A stretch of DNA of 64,000 nucleotides from positions 1 through 64,000 of the forward strand of contig BPCL01000007.1 in assembly GCA_019653755.1 (NCBI GenBank), given 5' to 3'. The notes under the pieces were generated by a model. It saw only the letters and a program-made list of their open reading frames with translations, was not told where the DNA came from and ran no database searches. This DNA comes from Woeseia sp. (lineage in GTDB: Bacteria > Pseudomonadota > Gammaproteobacteria > Steroidobacterales > UBA11654). Below, in pieces: positions 1-10,024 of the stretch. The translations under genes and the position numbers were made by a program. Every line of letters begins with the position of its first letter. Position 1 is the stretch's first letter.

Positions 1-174
1 AGAGGTGCCATAGTTTTTGATATTGGTATCAATCGGATGAGAAGGGAAAATTAACTGGAGATGTAGACTTTGAAGTGCAAAAGAAAAGGCTTCTTGGATT
101 TCTCCTGTTCCAGGCGGAGTTGGCCAATGACAGTGGCGATGCTGATAAAAAACACTCTACTTGCTTCTAATTAG
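1..174 (+). CDS. folD: FolD C-terminus (partial, frameshifted)
   Basis: C-terminal end of the bifunctional methylenetetrahydrofolate dehydrogenase/cyclohydrolase, a cytosolic one-carbon enzyme that interconverts 5,10-methylene- and 10-formyl-THF. Reading across several single-base indels, the conserved end of the family is visible: GAIVFDIGINR, then LTGDVDFE, then a PVPGGVG stretch followed by MTVAML and a final NTLLASN before the TAG at 172-174. The break before MTVAML is explained by one missing C in a CCC run near 124. The rest of the gene lies left of the window. The next genes (peptidyl-prolyl isomerase, lpxH) are on the same strand. Identity is secure from these motifs; the reading frame as given is not intact. 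Confidence 0.75.
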
Positions 175-191
175 TTTTAGAATCTAATTAA

Positions 192-768
192 ATGAAATCT
201 ATAATTAAAATTTTGCAATCTTTATCCCTCTTGTTTTAGCCTCTCCTTTATCCAGAGTTCTGAGAACTACCCTCAAATTGAAGTCACCACAACCTCAGGA
301 GTTTTTTTATTGAATTGGATAGAAACAGAGCTCCAAAAACTGTGGAAAATTTTCTTAATTATTTAAATGATGGTTTTTAAAAGAAACTGTCTTCCATCGG
401 GTATCCCTGGCTTTGTTATTCAAGCTGGTGGTTTCACTGTTGATCTTGAGGAAAAAGAAACTTTACCGAGATTATTAATGAATCTGGAAATGGGTTAACC
501 AATCAGAGGATGCCCATAGGTATGGCTAGAACCAATGAACCCATAGTGCAAGTTCACAGTTTTATATAAATCTAGCCGATAATTTTTCACTGGATCCAAT
601 GCCAACACGATGGGGTTATGCTGTTTTTGGAGATGTTATTCAGGGGTTCGAGTGGTAAATGCAATTGCTGGTAATGCACCAAACATGAATGGGATGCAAG
701 ATGTTCCAGTGGCCCCTGTGATTATTTTAGATATAAAAGAATTGATTAATAAGATAGTCAAGTCTTAA
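192..768 (+). CDS. Peptidyl-prolyl cis-trans isomerase, cyclophilin type, exported (frameshifted)
   Basis: Cyclophilin-type prolyl isomerase that accelerates X-Pro bond rotation during folding. The ATG at 192 opens a hydrophobic leader (MKSIIKILQSLSLLF), so a periplasmic PpiA-like enzyme is more likely than a cytosolic PpiB. Pieces in different frames rebuild the family: an N-terminal strand after PQIEVTTTSG, the active-site segment FHRVIPGFVIQAGGF (around 385-440), the NESGNGL loop, a WGYAVFGDV-like strand (around 612-640), and the end MQDVPVAPVIILDI. At least four indels break the frame between 230 and 660. The stop is the TAA at 766-768, 7 nt before the lpxH start. The family call is firm; the choice between PpiA and PpiB rests on the leader. 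Confidence 0.72.
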
Positions 769-775
769 TTTAAAA

Positions 776-1494
776 GTGAATAGATATTTTATTTCTGATC
801 TACACCTCGACGAGACTAGGCCTCACACTACTGCTTTATTCAAATCGTTTGCAGAAAGCTGAAAGAGAATGATCCACAAACAGAACTGTATATTTTAGGT
901 GATCTTTTCGAGTCTTGGATTGGCGATGATTATAAAAGAACTTCAAAGAGGTGAAAACAACCTTAATTTGTTAACAGGATCGGAATCAAAGTGTTTTTCT
1001 TTACGGTAACCGAGATTTTTTAATTGGGAAGAATTCCTTTCTGAAACTGGTGTTGAATTCTGATTGATCCATTCTTATTGAAAAGCAATGGAAAAATATC
1101 CTGCTCACTCATGGCGATCAGATGTGTATGATGAGTGGAGTACCAAACCTTCAGGTCTATTGTAAGAAACCCAGATTGGCAGAAGGGTTTCCTTAATTTC
1201 CCGATCTCGAAACGACTGAAAATAGCTGGAGAAACAAAAGACGCCAGCAAGCAGTCCAAGCAAGAAAAGTCGATGGAAATTATGGATGTGAATGAAGAAG
1301 AAGTTTTGAGAGTGTTCAAACAACATGGAGTTAATACAATGATTCATGGGCACACTCATCGACCGATGATACATGAGCTTAAAATAGATGGCAGCTTATG
1401 TTCTCGATATGTCCTGGGTGATTGGAATAAAACAAGTGCAATGGTTTTGCAATGGAGCAAAGAGAGCCTGGAATTGATAGATTTAATTAATTGA
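776..1494 (+). CDS. lpxH: UDP-2,3-diacylglucosamine diphosphatase LpxH (frameshifted)
   Basis: Peripheral membrane metallophosphoesterase of lipid A synthesis. It hydrolyses UDP-2,3-diacylglucosamine to lipid X and UMP. The GTG at 776 gives the N-terminus with the metal-binding DLHL motif (YFISDLHLDETRP). Downstream, in other frames, come the GDLFESWIGDD motif (around 900-930) and then an intact C-terminal stretch from 1135 with MIHGHTHRP, the last metal site, ending at TGA 1492-1494. At least two indels between 850 and 1135 break the frame. The last 8 nt overlap the tail of purF on the opposite strand, a tightly packed convergent pair. Presence of lpxH implies a Gram-negative lipid A pathway. 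Confidence 0.8.
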
Positions 1495-3007
1495 GAATTT
1501 TTGTCGGATCCTGAATGTCTATCTGCTTGCGTTCCATTTCCTTTTTGGCCATTGCTTCATCGTTTCTTTTTAGTTCAATTCTCTGAAGGTATTTTTCCGT
1601 AACATCATTAGTGACGTATTCTCCAGAAAAACATGAGGTGTCAAAATGATTGACCTCTGATTCCTCAAAACGAACAGCCTCTATTAAATCATCCAGTGAC
1701 TGATAAATTAACCAGTCCGCACCAATATATGCTGAGAGGTCTTCATCGCTTTTGTTACTAGCAATTAACTCAGAGGTTGCGGGCATATCAATTCCGTATA
1801 CGTTTGGAAATTTAACAGGGGGTGCTGCTGATGCGAAAAAAACCTTTTTTGCTCCAGCGTTCTTAGCCATTTCAATGATTTGCCTTGACGTGGTTCCTCT
1901 AACAATAGAATCATCGATCAACAAAACATTTTTATCGTTAATTTCTAGATCAATAGGGTTCAACTTTTGTTTGACTGATTTCGTTCTTTTGTCTTGCCCA
2001 GGCATAATAAATGTTCGGCCAATATAACGATTCTTTATAAACCCTTCACGGTATTTTACCCCTAGATGATGAGCAACTTGAATAGCGCTTGTTCTGCTGG
2101 TATCTGGAATTGGTATTACGACATCAACATCATGATGAAGTCCTTTTTGAATAATTTGCTGTGCTAGGTATTCACCCATTCTTAATCTTGATTTATAAAC
2201 GGACATCCCATCGATAATAGAATCTGGTCTTGCGAAATAAACAAATTCAAAGATACAAGGAGTGTAACTTTTTGGTTCTACGCATTGATGTGAATGAAAC
2301 TTATTGTTTTTATCGATATATATAGATTCACCAGGCCTCACATCCCTCATTAAATTGAACCCAGCAAAATCAAGAGCAACACTCTCTGAAGCAATCATAT
2401 ACTCTGTTCCCTGTTTTGTTTCTCTCGATCCTAATACCAATGGTCTGATCCCATTGGGGTCTCTCATAGCAACCAAGCCTTCGTTGAGAATCATTGCTAC
2501 AACGGCATAGCCTCCTGAGCATTTATTAAATAGCGCCGTTGAGGCCTTAAAAATTGACTCGGGTGTGAGAGAATCTTGCTGCTGAATCTGGATTTCATGA
2601 GCAAAAAGATTAAGCAACGCTTCTGTATCAGACTCCGTGTTCAAATGCCTTCTATCTATTTCGCTTAAATGATGTCTAAGCTCAGCCGTATTCACCAAAT
2701 TGCCATTATGAGCCAGACATATTCCATAAGGAGAATTAACATAAAATGGCTGTGCCTCCATTGAACTGAGTGTTCCAGCAGTAGGGTATCTTACATGGCC
2801 AATACCGATATTACCCTTGAGTCTAGACATGTGTTCGGCAGAGAAGACATCATTAACCAAACCATTATTTTTTCTAAGACGAAGAACCCCACCATCGTCA
2901 GTCATGATTCCGGCTGCATCTTGGCCTCGGTGTTGTATAACTGTTAGCGCATCATAGATTTCTTGATTTACAGGACGATAGCTAGATATACCTACGATTC
3001 CACACAT
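1487..3007 (-). CDS. purF: Amidophosphoribosyltransferase PurF
   Basis: First committed enzyme of purine synthesis. It converts PRPP and glutamine to 5-phosphoribosylamine in the cytosol. The 506-residue length is normal. Cys2 (MCGIVGIS) becomes the N-terminal nucleophile of the class II glutamine amidotransferase domain once Met is removed. The sequence IGIGHVRYPTAG and the AHNGNL loop follow. The phosphoribosyltransferase half carries the PRPP loop VLLIDDSIVRGTT. It sits last in a minus-strand run behind cvpA, the classic cvpA-purF pair, with a 29-nt gap. No frame problems are visible here, unlike many genes in this window. Confidence 0.97.
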   Translation of the reverse strand: MCGIVGISSYRPVNQEIYDALTVIQHRGQDAAGIMTDDGGVLRLRKNNGLVNDVFSAEHMSRLKGNIGIGHVRYPTAGTLSSMEAQPFYVNSPYGICLAHNGNLVNTAELRHHLSEIDRRHLNTESDTEALLNLFAHEIQIQQQDSLTPESIFKASTALFNKCSGGYAVVAMILNEGLVAMRDPNGIRPLVLGSRETKQGTEYMIASESVALDFAGFNLMRDVRPGESIYIDKNNKFHSHQCVEPKSYTPCIFEFVYFARPDSIIDGMSVYKSRLRMGEYLAQQIIQKGLHHDVDVVIPIPDTSRTSAIQVAHHLGVKYREGFIKNRYIGRTFIMPGQDKRTKSVKQKLNPIDLEINDKNVLLIDDSIVRGTTSRQIIEMAKNAGAKKVFFASAAPPVKFPNVYGIDMPATSELIASNKSDEDLSAYIGADWLIYQSLDDLIEAVRFEESEVNHFDTSCFSGEYVTNDVTEKYLQRIELKRNDEAMAKKEMERKQIDIQDPTKILN

Positions 3008-3036
3008 TTAATATCGCTCCTTAAATTCAAACTGGA

Positions 3037-3576
3037 TCATTGATTATAGTATTCAAGAAAAAAATTGTAGAAAAAATCTGAAATTTCTTCCGCTTGTTCC
3101 AGAAATATTGCATCTTGAATTATAGGTTCGGCGTAAATATCTGTCTCCTCCAAAAACAAAATAATAGCAGCGATAAAAAGCAACCCTCTGAGAAATCCGA
3201 AACCAATCCCAAATAGTAAATTTCCCGAAAAACTCCAACCAATTGCCTTTATTGCTTTTTTTGTAACCAATGCACCAATAAAGAGCATAACGGCCAAAAT
3301 AATTGCTCTTGCTAACCATAACTTAAAGGTTTCTGAAGCTCCAAAAGTGCTAAAGATGACTGCCAAATTCTCATCAAAACTAAAGGCTGCCCAAATTGCT
3401 ATAACCCAGGTGAGTAATGAAAATAATTCTGATAAGAACCCCCTAAAGAAACCGTAGAGAGTCGAGATTCCCACAGTGCCCAGAAGAATAAAATCAAATA
3501 TAGAGACAACTTCTTCTGCTCCAAAAAAAGTGACTGGAAATACAACTGGAAAAGGAAATGGTATGTGATAAATCAT
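3037..3576 (-). CDS. cvpA: CvpA family membrane protein
   Basis: Polytopic inner-membrane protein of the CvpA family, named for its role in colicin V production and usually found next to purF. Its molecular activity is not known. The 179 residues contain four hydrophobic segments. The FDFILLGTVGISTLYGFFRG stretch (around 27-46) matches the usual N-terminal helix and GxxRG turn. The ATG at 3576 overlaps the stop of the upstream SPOR gene as ATGA, so translation is probably coupled. That start leaves about 25 residues before the usual family start, and no alternative start codon lies there. The context (dedD-like, cvpA, purF) supports the call. Confidence 0.87.
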   Translation of the reverse strand: MIYHIPFPFPVVFPVTFFGAEEVVSIFDFILLGTVGISTLYGFFRGFLSELFSLLTWVIAIWAAFSFDENLAVIFSTFGASETFKLWLARAIILAVMLFIGALVTKKAIKAIGWSFSGNLLFGIGFGFLRGLLFIAAIILFLEETDIYAEPIIQDAIFLEQAEEISDFFYNFFLEYYNQ

Positions 3577-3968
3577 TGTTGCCCAGGAGGTACTATCTCA
3601 TATGAATAATCATTTCTTTCCAACCTCCTTGTTGTTGTTTCGATCGGGTCATCTATGTCTCTAGATCTAATTCTGACTCTATAAATTTCTTTACCGGCAA
3701 TATCTTTCTTGCTTATAAAGGCATTAAACCTTTTATTTTCCAATTCCTTGGTTAAATCTTCAGCTTGCTGATAATCTTCAAAAGTCTGAATCTGGATTAC
3801 CCATTTGAATGTTGACGGCGATGCAGTTTCTGAACCCTCGACAACTATTGCATCCTTCTGCTGATTGTATTGTTCTATTCTTTCTATGCCCTGCCCTTGA
3901 AGTATAAGTATCAGAACTACGGAGAGTAAAATGATTACCGTGATTGAACCTACTATTCTTTCTTTCAT
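3573..3968 (-). CDS. SPOR-domain membrane protein (DedD-like)
   Basis: Bitopic inner-membrane protein with a periplasmic SPOR domain, which in this family binds denuded septal peptidoglycan at the division site. Residues 1-25 hold one hydrophobic helix after a short basic start (MKERIVGSITVIILL). Residues 50-128 read as a SPOR fold: an FKWVIQIQTFEDYQQAEDL strand-helix, then FNAFISKKDIAGKEIYRVRI. At 131 residues it is shorter than E. coli DedD and lacks a long linker. It lies between folC and cvpA, exactly where dedD is found in gammaproteobacteria. Its stop overlaps the cvpA start by 4 nt, and its ATG touches the folC stop. Confidence 0.8.
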   Translation of the reverse strand: MKERIVGSITVIILLSVVLILILQGQGIERIEQYNQQKDAIVVEGSETASPSTFKWVIQIQTFEDYQQAEDLTKELENKRFNAFISKKDIAGKEIYRVRIRSRDIDDPIETTTRRLERNDYSYEIVPPGQQ

Positions 3969-5246
3969 TAAATTTCTCTAGTTTTGCTTAAATATTCCTT
4001 TGCCGGACCAACAAGTTCAAATGAGCCTGAAACAATTATATTGTCGCTAATGGGTCTGAGATTCTCAACATATTTGAATGCCTCATACGGACTATCTGTT
4101 AATGTAATATCATTTATTCCCAGTAATCTCAGCCTTTCTTTTAGTTCTTGCGAAGTAAATGACCTATCAGTATCCATTTTGCAAACTACCCAATTAGAAA
4201 CCATGTCTTTGAAAACGCCAATGAAGTCCTTTTAAGTTTTTATCTCTCATCATGCTAATAATCATGGTGTTGCCCGTCTCAAGTTTCATGGTGTTCAATC
4301 GATCTCTGAAATTTTTAGCTGCTCCTGGGTTGTGAGCAACATCTAAGATCCATCGAGATTTACTTTCAATTAATTCGAATCGACCAGGAAGAGAAAAACT
4401 CTCTAGGGCATTATTAAGTTCTTTTTCTGTAGGAAGCAATGCGGCATCTGAAGCCTCTAGCGCTGATAATGCAGTTGCCAAGTTATTTACCTCTCCTGAA
4501 GCCCAGTGACTAGGAAGTTTAATCTTCTCAATTGAATGATTGATGCCTTTCCATTCAAAACAATTATTTGCTTCAATAATGTAAAAGTCTTTATCTCTTG
4601 CTATTAACATTGAACCTTTAAAGCGAGCTTGTTCTTGAACTACTGACTGTGCTTTATTATCTCCATATATGAGTGGTTTATTCTTCTTGGCAATCCCTGC
4701 TTTCTCAAAGGCTATTTCCTCGATGGATTCTCCAAGCCACTCTTGATGATCTAAATCTATATTAGTGATTATTGAAACATCTGAATCGATAACATTTGTA
4801 GCATCTAATCGACCGCCTAAGCCAACTTCTATTAAAAAAGCATCACAGTTATGCTTGGAAAGAAGACTAAAAGCTGCGAGAGTGCCAAACTCAAAATAAG
4901 TTAAAGGAATGTCTTCGCGGATACTCTCAATATACTCAAAGGATTCTATAAGCTGTTCGTCTGAAACCTTTTTTTTATCAATTGTAATTCTCTCATTGTA
5001 GTCGATGAGATGCGGAGAGGTGTATGCTCCAGTTTTCATCCCTTTTAACATCAAAAAGTTCTCGATTAGAGCTAAAGTTGTCCCCTTGCCATTGGTTCCA
5101 GCTATAAGAAAGACATTTTTTTCAGGGAATTTTAGATCAAGCTTATCAAAAAGTTTTTTTACTCTTTCTAAAGATAAGTCAATTTCAATAGCATTAAGTC
5201 CTTGCTGGTATTCTAACCAATCAGAAAGACTTGATTTAATCATCAC
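3968..5246 (-). CDS. folC: Folylpolyglutamate/dihydrofolate synthase FolC (one frameshift)
   Basis: ATP-dependent Mur-ligase-family enzyme that makes dihydrofolate from dihydropteroate and adds glutamates to folates. The N-terminal part shows the P-loop AGTNGKGTT (around residues 49-57), the TSPHLIDYNERI segment, and NIDLDHQEWLG. The C-terminal part has LDVAHNPGA. After MRDKNLK the frame breaks near 4232-4236. Removing one base restores DFIGVFKDMVSNWVV and reads through to the stop at 3968. The spliced length, about 425 residues, is typical. The gene lies between accD and the SPOR gene in the usual accD-folC-dedD order. folC is normally essential, so the break is more likely a sequence error than a real lesion. 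Confidence 0.9.
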
Positions 5247-5262
5247 AAATCTCTTTTAAAAA

Positions 5263-6130
5263 TTATTGAATTGCTTGATTGCTAACTAAATTACTAATTA
5301 ATGTTGTGATTGTTTGACGCATCTCCCTTCGATCTACAATCATATCTATGGCGCCTTTATCTAAAAGAAAATCACTCCTTTGAAAGCCATCAGGTAAGGT
5401 TTCACCAACGGTTTGTTCAATAACTCTTGGTCCAGCAAAACCTATCAAAGCCCCTGGTTCTGCAATATTGATGTCCCCCAACATTGCTATACTTGCTGAA
5501 ACACCTCCCGTTGTCGGATCGGTTAAGACTGAGATATAGGGTATTTTTGCTGCATCTAGTTCAACAAGTGCTGAGGTAGTTTTTTGCCAATTGCATCAGG
5601 GACAGAAAAGCTTCTTGCATCCTCGCACCACCGCTGGCAGTAAAACAAACCAGTGGAATCTTATTCTCAATACTTAAATTAACCGCTCTAACAAATTTTT
5701 CTCCAACAACTGATCCCATGGAGCCTCCTAGAAAGTTGAACTCAAAAGCACAAGCAACTAATCTAATCTCCTTTACTTCCCCTTGCATTACAATTAGAGC
5801 ATCGTTCTCTCCTGATTTTCTTTTCGATTCGGTTAAACGATCCCTATACTTTTTTGTATCTTTGAACTTTAACGGGTCAGTAGAAATCAAATTATTGAAA
5901 TACTCTCTAGATGTCCCTTCATCAAAAAACTGGGTAAGTCTATACCTTGCAGAAATCCTCATGTGATGATTGCATTTGTTGCAGACATGGAGATTTCTTT
6001 CTAGATCAGCCCTATACAATTGAGCCTTGCAAGACTCGCAGGTCACCCATACACCTTCGGGTACTGATTTAACCCGTTGAGATTTTTTAGTCTTGATCCT
6101 AGACGGAACAATTTTCTTAAACCAATTCAT
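5263..6130 (-). CDS. accD: Acetyl-CoA carboxylase carboxyltransferase subunit beta AccD (one frameshift)
   Basis: Beta subunit of the acetyl-CoA carboxylase carboxyltransferase, which makes malonyl-CoA for fatty acid synthesis together with AccA. The N-terminal zinc ribbon is complete (Cys31, Cys34, Cys50, Cys53). The carboxyltransferase core follows, with [16 protein letters not shown] and [11 protein letters not shown]. The frame breaks at a run of six A's near 5581-5586; five A's would give [20 protein letters not shown] and then [11 protein letters not shown] in frame with the C-terminal part ([14 protein letters not shown], ending at 5263). The spliced length is about 288 residues. It lies upstream of folC. 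The homopolymer location points to sequencing error. Confidence 0.92.
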
Positions 6131-6152
6131 ATTATTTTAAATCTTAATTATC

Positions 6153-6941
6153 TCATCTTATCTCAATGTCTTTACTAGGCAATTGATATTTTTGAGGGTA
6201 TTTGACACCAACGAGATAAAGCCCTTCTGGAGATACTGTTTTTGATGCTTTTTGCCTGTCCTTAGCCTCTAATATCTTCTGCATTTGCTGTGGCTCTAAC
6301 CTGCTAGTACCTATATCAATCAAAGTCCCCATGATATTTCTTATCATGTGATGCAGAAAGGCATTACCAATAAAAGAGATTCTTATGCAATCATTATCCT
6401 CGTTTATACAATCAATTGACTGCATCTCTCGTATTGGATTTTTTGATTGACAACTTGAAGCTCTAAATGAAGAAAAATCATGCTTTCCAATCAAATAGTT
6501 GGCGGCATCTCTCATTCTTTCTATATCAATTGAGTGATCTATATAAAGTGCTCTGGTATTTAAAAAAACGTCAGGCTTTTTGGTTTTTAAACAGTAATCA
6601 TAACGACGATAAATCGCAGATCTTCTGGCGTCAAACTCACTAGGTACCTCTTTACTCCACTGAATTAATATGTCCCTAGGTAAGCCTGAATTAATTCCCT
6701 TTACCCATTGATCAGAATCCCTTGTGACATCGGCACTGAAGTGAAAAACTTGCTCATCTGCATGAACTCCGCTATCCGTCCTTCCTGATCCATGGATTCT
6801 GATGTTTTGATTAGCTACTGAGCTTATTGCTTCTTCTATATGATCCTGAATTGCCTTTTGATCTTTTTGTGATTGCCAACCACAATATCGCGTGCCTTTA
6901 TACTGAACTCCGCAAGCTACTTTAGTTGCTGAGGAAGACAT
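6153..6941 (-). CDS. truA: tRNA pseudouridine(38-40) synthase TruA
   Basis: Converts uridines 38-40 of the tRNA anticodon stem-loop to pseudouridine. The catalytic Asp56 lies in the conserved GRTDSGVHA motif. Other family marks are the N-terminal GVQYKGTRYCGWQ, a RRYDY tract and the C-terminal SFIGNAFLHHMIRNIMG. The 262-residue length is normal and the reading frame is clean. It lies between asd (3 nt upstream) and accD. In many relatives trpF and trpB lie between truA and accD; here they are absent. Confidence 0.96.
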   Translation of the reverse strand: MSSSATKVACGVQYKGTRYCGWQSQKDQKAIQDHIEEAISSVANQNIRIHGSGRTDSGVHADEQVFHFSADVTRDSDQWVKGINSGLPRDILIQWSKEVPSEFDARRSAIYRRYDYCLKTKKPDVFLNTRALYIDHSIDIERMRDAANYLIGKHDFSSFRASSCQSKNPIREMQSIDCINEDNDCIRISFIGNAFLHHMIRNIMGTLIDIGTSRLEPQQMQKILEAKDRQKASKTVSPEGLYLVGVKYPQKYQLPSKDIEIR

Positions 6942-6944
6942 AAT

Positions 6945-7943
6945 TTATAGATCAGAATCTATAATTGTTTCAGCAATTTGTATTGAATTGAGTGCGGCCC
7001 CTTTTCTGATATTATCTGCAACAATCCATAGGTTTATAGAATTTTGAGTTGAAAGATCCTTTCGTACTCTGCCCACATAGACTTTATCGGTTCCCTGTCC
7101 ATGTTTAATAGGTACTGGATATTCACCGTCGTGCATAACCTCAATATGAGGGGATGCATCTAACAATTCATTGACGAGGGAAACGCTGATCTCTGATTCA
7201 GTCTCAAAAGTTACTGCCTCGGAATGACCGACTCTTACTGGCACTCGAACTGCAGTTGCGTTGACCTCTATCTCGTTTGATCCAAGAATCTTTTTGGTCT
7301 CCCAAACCAGTTTCATTTCCTCAAGGGTGTAACCATTATCTTGAAATTCTCCAATCTGGGGGATGACATTATGTGCAAACAGTTGATGAGAGTCTGTTGA
7401 TGAAGTGTTGTTATCAGTCAGTTGCTTTTCCAGCAACTCTATAGCGCTTCGACCGGCACCTGAAATTGATTGGTAGGTTGCTATATTTATTTTCTTAATC
7501 GGGGTGTGATTATGAATCGGTGCAAGAGCGATCATCAATTGAATGGTGGAACAATTTGGATTGGCTACAATATTTTTAGCTCTATATTCAGACAGGGCTG
7601 AAGGATTAACCTCAGGAACCACTAAAGGAATTTCATCGTCATATCTAAATTCTGAAGTGTTATCAATAACCACAGCACCTGCTTTGGCTGCCAAGGGGGC
7701 AAATTCTCTTGAAACCGCAGCTCCAGCTGAAAAGAAGGCAAAATCTATTCCCTTAAAATCAAAGTTGTCTAGATCAATTATCTCTAGGTCTTTGGATCGA
7801 AAACTAACCGTCTGACCTAATGATCGCTTACTTGCTATGGGAGTAAGTTGCTCAACAGGAAAGGCGCGTTCTTCAAAGATAGAAATCATTGACTCCCCAA
7901 CCATCCCTGTGGCACCTACAACAGCTACATTATATTTTTTCAT
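6945..7943 (-). CDS. asd: Aspartate-semialdehyde dehydrogenase
   Basis: NADPH-dependent reduction of aspartyl phosphate to aspartate semialdehyde, the branch point to lysine/diaminopimelate, methionine and threonine. The N-terminal Rossmann motif is VAVVGATGMVGESM. The catalytic cysteine is Cys131 in NPNCSTIQ. The substrate-binding segment VRVPVRVGHSEAV follows. The 332-residue length fits the family. It is followed after 3 nt by truA and preceded by aroC with a 9-nt gap, so it is probably cotranscribed. A fimV homologue often sits between asd and truA in gammaproteobacteria and is missing here. Confidence 0.96.
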   Translation of the reverse strand: MKKYNVAVVGATGMVGESMISIFEERAFPVEQLTPIASKRSLGQTVSFRSKDLEIIDLDNFDFKGIDFAFFSAGAAVSREFAPLAAKAGAVVIDNTSEFRYDDEIPLVVPEVNPSALSEYRAKNIVANPNCSTIQLMIALAPIHNHTPIKKINIATYQSISGAGRSAIELLEKQLTDNNTSSTDSHQLFAHNVIPQIGEFQDNGYTLEEMKLVWETKKILGSNEIEVNATAVRVPVRVGHSEAVTFETESEISVSLVNELLDASPHIEVMHDGEYPVPIKHGQGTDKVYVGRVRKDLSTQNSINLWIVADNIRKGAALNSIQIAETIIDSDL

Positions 7944-7952
7944 AGCATTAGA

Positions 7953-9029
7953 TTATGACGTGACGTCAACGTCAGCATTCTGTGCCCGATGGCGCAAGTA
8001 ATGATCCATAAGAGTAATTGCAAGCATTGCTTCGGCTATTGGTGTGGCCCTTAGTCCTACGCAAGGGTCATGACGCCCTTTAGTTACGATCTCGGTTTCC
8101 TCGCCTGACTTATCGATTGTCTCTGCTGGTTTAATAATGCTCGATGTTGGCTTTAAGGCAATACTTGCAAGAATATCTTGTCCTGATGAAATACCGCCAA
8201 GAGTGCCGCCTGAATTATTTTGCTTAAAGCCAGACGAATCTATTTCGTCTCTGTGTTCGCTGCCTCGCTGAGTCACTACTGAAAAACCAGCTCCTATCTC
8301 CACCCCTTTAACGGCATTAATACTCATTAAAGCATGTGCAATATCGGCTTCAAGTTTATCAAAAACAGGTTCGCCCAAACCTACGGGAACTTGCGTAGCA
8401 AGAATGTTTATCTTTGCCCCTATTGAATCACCATCTCTTCTTAGTTGATCCATAAAGGATTCTAATTCTTCTATTTTTTTAGGATCTCCTGCAAAAAAAG
8501 GATTGGTGCCAATAAAATCTTTTTCCTTTAACTCAACTGAGATTGAGCCTAGCTGACTAAGGTAACCATATATTTCCATCCCCAATCTTTCTTTGAGGTA
8601 TTTTTTAGCTATTGCACCTGCAGCCACTCTCATTACAGTTTCTCTAGCTGATGACCTACCTCCTCCACGATAGTCTCTAATACCGTATTTATGGTAATAG
8701 GAATAATCTGCATGGCCAGGTCGAAATTTATCTTTGATGGCAGAATAATCTTTGGATTTCTGGTCAACATTGCCAACCACTAAGTTAATAGGAGTACCCG
8801 TGGTTTTTCCCTCAAAGATTCCAGACATAATTTTTACTTGATCGGGTTCTTTTCGCTGCGATGTGAAGCGAGATGTTCCGGGTCTTCGTTTCTCTAATTC
8901 TTGTTGAATATCTTCTTCTGAAAGCTCCATACCAGGAGGACAGCCATCGACAATAGCTGCCATTCCGGGTCCATGACTTTCTCCAGAAGTGGTAACAGTA
9001 AACAGTTTTCCTATTGTATTCCCTGCCAT
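7953..9029 (-). CDS. aroC: Chorismate synthase AroC
   Basis: Last step of the shikimate pathway: 5-enolpyruvylshikimate-3-phosphate to chorismate, using reduced FMN. Family signatures are visible in order: [20 protein letters not shown] at residues 9-28, [10 protein letters not shown], the [13 protein letters not shown] signature, and [19 protein letters not shown] followed by the C-terminal [11 protein letters not shown]. The 358-residue length and clean frame are as expected. It lies 35 nt downstream of prmB, and the aroC-prmB neighbourhood is common in gammaproteobacteria. Confidence 0.97.
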   Translation of the reverse strand: MAGNTIGKLFTVTTSGESHGPGMAAIVDGCPPGMELSEEDIQQELEKRRPGTSRFTSQRKEPDQVKIMSGIFEGKTTGTPINLVVGNVDQKSKDYSAIKDKFRPGHADYSYYHKYGIRDYRGGGRSSARETVMRVAAGAIAKKYLKERLGMEIYGYLSQLGSISVELKEKDFIGTNPFFAGDPKKIEELESFMDQLRRDGDSIGAKINILATQVPVGLGEPVFDKLEADIAHALMSINAVKGVEIGAGFSVVTQRGSEHRDEIDSSGFKQNNSGGTLGGISSGQDILASIALKPTSSIIKPAETIDKSGEETEIVTKGRHDPCVGLRATPIAEAMLAITLMDHYLRHRAQNADVDVTS

Positions 9030-9064
9030 TTCATTCTCTTAACTAATTCTAATTGTATCGAATT

Positions 9065-9958
9065 CTAACTCAGATGTTGTGCTTCTATAATCGCCACACC
9101 ATCCCCTCCGTTTTCAAATACTGCCCATATAAATGGTAAATCCTTTGATCTTTCCAGTTCCTCTGCAGCAACACCCGCCTCTATAACTAAAACACCCTTC
9201 TGATTTAGAAACGGAGGAGCATCTTGCAGTATTCTTGAGATAAAATCCAGTCCCTTGTTGCCTGCTATCAGTGCTTGACGGGGCTCAAATGAATATTCAA
9301 TAGGTAATTTTCTCATAACCTCATCAGGCACATAAGGTGGGTTAGTAATAATTAAATCAAAACTTCCTGAAATATTTTCAAATAAATCAGAATGAACCAA
9401 TTCCACCTTATCAACGAGATTTTTATCTTGTCTATTCAATCTGGCAACCTCTAAAGCTGGTTCAGAAATATCAGAAGCGACAACTTCTATTTCTGGAAAT
9501 TCAATGGCCATGGATAGAGCAATGCAACCAGAACCTGTGCCAATTTCTAGAACCCTTCTTATGTTTTTCATATCAATCCATGGTTGCATTTGATTGTGAA
9601 TCATCTCAGCTATTGGAGATCTTGGAATTAGCACTCTCTCATCAACGAAGAAACGATGTCCACAAAAATAGGCTTCTCCTGTTATATAAGACATTGGCTT
9701 TCTGGTGTTTATTCTCTCTGATAGATGATTATTAATTCTAGAAAACTCATCAGATGAAGGTTTTGATGCTAAGAGCTCTTTATCCAATGGATAATCAGAC
9801 TTTAAAACAGAAAGAATAAGAGCCAATGCTTCATCCTTTGCATTAACAGAGCCGTGACCATAAAATAGATCGCTACTATCTAACAATAACTCCAATTCTT
9901 CGAGGATACTTGAAATTGAAGAATTTACTGTTGATGTTTTTAAACTAATGTTTTTCAT
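9065..9958 (-). CDS. prmB: Release factor glutamine methyltransferase PrmB/PrmC family (likely ribosomal protein uL3 N5-glutamine MTase)
   Basis: SAM-dependent methyltransferase that modifies a glutamine side chain. The SAM motif VLEIGTGSGCIALSMA and the catalytic NPPYVPDE motif are both present. Before them lies the N-terminal helical domain with a YFCGHRFFVDERVLIPRSPI segment. The FVDERVLIPRSPIAEMI variant and the position next to aroC favour PrmB (ribosomal protein L3) over PrmC (release factors), which normally sits with prfA. It is the first gene of the minus-strand core run, with 66 nt to the divergent psd. Confidence 0.9.
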   Translation of the reverse strand: MKNISLKTSTVNSSISSILEELELLLDSSDLFYGHGSVNAKDEALALILSVLKSDYPLDKELLASKPSSDEFSRINNHLSERINTRKPMSYITGEAYFCGHRFFVDERVLIPRSPIAEMIHNQMQPWIDMKNIRRVLEIGTGSGCIALSMAIEFPEIEVVASDISEPALEVARLNRQDKNLVDKVELVHSDLFENISGSFDLIITNPPYVPDEVMRKLPIEYSFEPRQALIAGNKGLDFISRILQDAPPFLNQKGVLVIEAGVAAEELERSKDLPFIWAVFENGGDGVAIIEAQHLS

Positions 9959-10024
9959 TATTTTTCGATGTTACATTAGAACACATAGACATAGAAACTT
10001 GAGACTATCAATAATTTACTCTTT